This document shows positions 5,005-5,521 of a stretch of 5,521 bases of DNA, in pieces; position 1 is the stretch's first letter; each line of letters opens with the position of its first letter. Where the stretch lies: contig MHHA01000050.1 in the NCBI GenBank assembly GCA_001805845.1, forward strand, positions 1-5,521. The letters run 5' to 3'. Under the pieces are notes generated by a model. The model was given only the letters and a program-made list of their open reading frames with translations. It was not told the DNA's origin and did not search any database. A program made the position numbers and the translations under genes. Source of the DNA: Omnitrophica WOR_2 bacterium RIFCSPLOWO2_12_FULL_46_30. Lineage in GTDB: Bacteria; Omnitrophota; Gorgyraeia; Gygaellales; UBA12090.

Positions 5005-5521
5005 ATGAATAAACGATTATCCCTGTTTCAACTGGATGTCTTAAGAGAGGTAGGCACGATTGGCGCGGGCCGGGCAGCAACCGCCTTATCGGAGTTGATT
5101 GCCAAAAAAGTTGAAATTACCGTCCCCGAGGTAAGCCTTATTCCCATTGAAAATGTCTCTAATTTATTAGAGGAAAGGGATAAGCTCTTTTTTGTCATTG
5201 ATATGGAAATAAGCGGAGACGTCAGCGGAAGGATTTTTTTACTCTTTTCTCCCGATGACGCCAGAATTTTGGCGGGGAGCCTTTTAGGCAAACCCAAAGA
5301 AGGCCTTGACTTAAGAGATGAGCTGCTGCAGTCATCGCTCAAAGAATCAGCGAATATCCTCAGCGGTTCGTATGTTTCAGCCCTTGCCGATATGACTAAT
5401 TTAAATATTCTGATTTCTTCACCGTCTTTGGCTATTGATATGGTAGGCGCGATTCTGGACTTCATCTTTATCCAGATTGCCCAGTATTCAGAAGACGCCC
5501 TGATTATCAAAACGAATTTAA
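5005..5521 (+). CDS. cheC: CheY-P phosphatase CheC (3' partial)
   Basis: CheC dephosphorylates CheY-P and binds CheD. The frame is open from the ATG at 5005 to the window edge, giving 172 residues; family members have about 200, so a few dozen residues are missing. The fold is a tandem duplication with two phosphatase sites of pattern D/S-x3-E-x2-N. The second, S110-S-L-K-E114-S-A-N117 followed by I-L-S-G-S-Y, is intact. The first reads D11-V-L-R-E15-V-G-T18 followed by I-G-A-G-R-A-A-T-A-L, with threonine where asparagine is expected. This protein may thus have one working site, or the second may be dominant, as I recall being suggested for Bacillus CheC. Late residues (S-S-P-S-L-A-I-D-M-V-G-A-I-L) fit the family. 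The start agrees with the family N-terminus but lacks a Shine-Dalgarno sequence and overlaps a 9-bp repeat. Its position after cheD and cheB supports the call. A FliY/FliN-type fusion cannot be excluded because the end is missing. Confidence 0.92.
   Translation, partial: MNKRLSLFQLDVLREVGTIGAGRAATALSELIAKKVEITVPEVSLIPIENVSNLLEERDKLFFVIDMEISGDVSGRIFLLFSPDDARILAGSLLGKPKEGLDLRDELLQSSLKESANILSGSYVSALADMTNLNILISSPSLAIDMVGAILDFIFIQIAQYSEDALIIKTNL

Noticed and set aside
5028..5510. Long open frame of 160 codons on the minus strand opposite cheC
   Set aside because: It is fully antisense to a clear CheC reading frame, is rich in Ser/Ile/Leu with no recognisable family motif, and has the look of a shadow of the coding strand.

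Overview
The window is a compact run of seven genes, all on the + strand, most of them bacterial chemotaxis adaptation genes. In order they are: the 3' part of an FtsA/PilM-like ATPase gene (cut by the left edge), a ComFB-family gene, cheR, cheY, cheD, cheB, and the 5' part of cheC (cut by the right edge). The CheR, CheY, CheD, CheB and CheC calls rest on catalytic or phosphorylation motifs read directly in the translations. No RNA gene, CRISPR array, transposase or origin is visible.

Layout. Positions 1-1568 encode an actin-fold (ASKHA) ATPase fragment with an unusual C-terminal half built of four to five similar NG/GD-rich modules. Positions 1569-1629 hold two overlapping inverted repeats and a good ribosome binding site. 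Positions 1630-1896 encode an 88-residue ComFB protein. Positions 1897-1995 hold a GC-rich palindrome with an alternative pairing partner. Positions 1996-2841 encode CheR. Positions 2842-3018 contain a 20-bp perfect palindrome, a terminator-like compound hairpin and a second compound hairpin of the same design. Then cheY (3025-3396), cheD (3416-3904), cheB (3924-4970) and cheC (5005 onward) follow with gaps of 19-34 bases and look like one transcription unit.

How the genes fit together. CheR methylates and CheB demethylates chemoreceptors. CheB also deamidates receptors in some species, while CheD is the dedicated receptor glutamine deamidase. CheC is a CheY-P phosphatase that binds CheD, and CheY carries the signal to the flagellar motor or another output. 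The set is the Bacillus/Thermotoga type of adaptation system (CheC-CheD present), not the enteric CheZ type. CheA, CheW and receptors are not in view. ComFB proteins have been linked to cyclic dinucleotide binding, so its place next to cheR suggests a possible second-messenger input; this is inference. The FtsA/PilM-like ATPase may belong to the same operon or only be its neighbour.

Organism. The protein types fit a motile Gram-negative-like or deep-branching bacterium with Thermotoga/Firmicutes-style chemotaxis. The intergenic palindromes built on CCTGCCTGCC/GGCAGGCAGG resemble those I recall from metagenome-assembled genomes of uncultured phyla such as Omnitrophota. That placement is a weak inference from memory.

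Oddities worth attention: a threonine replaces the catalytic asparagine in the first CheC site; CheY has a three-residue insertion beside its phosphorylation site that looks like a 9-bp tandem duplication; an identical 12-mer sits just before two start codons that lack a Shine-Dalgarno sequence; and nearly every longer gap is filled with palindromic repeats.
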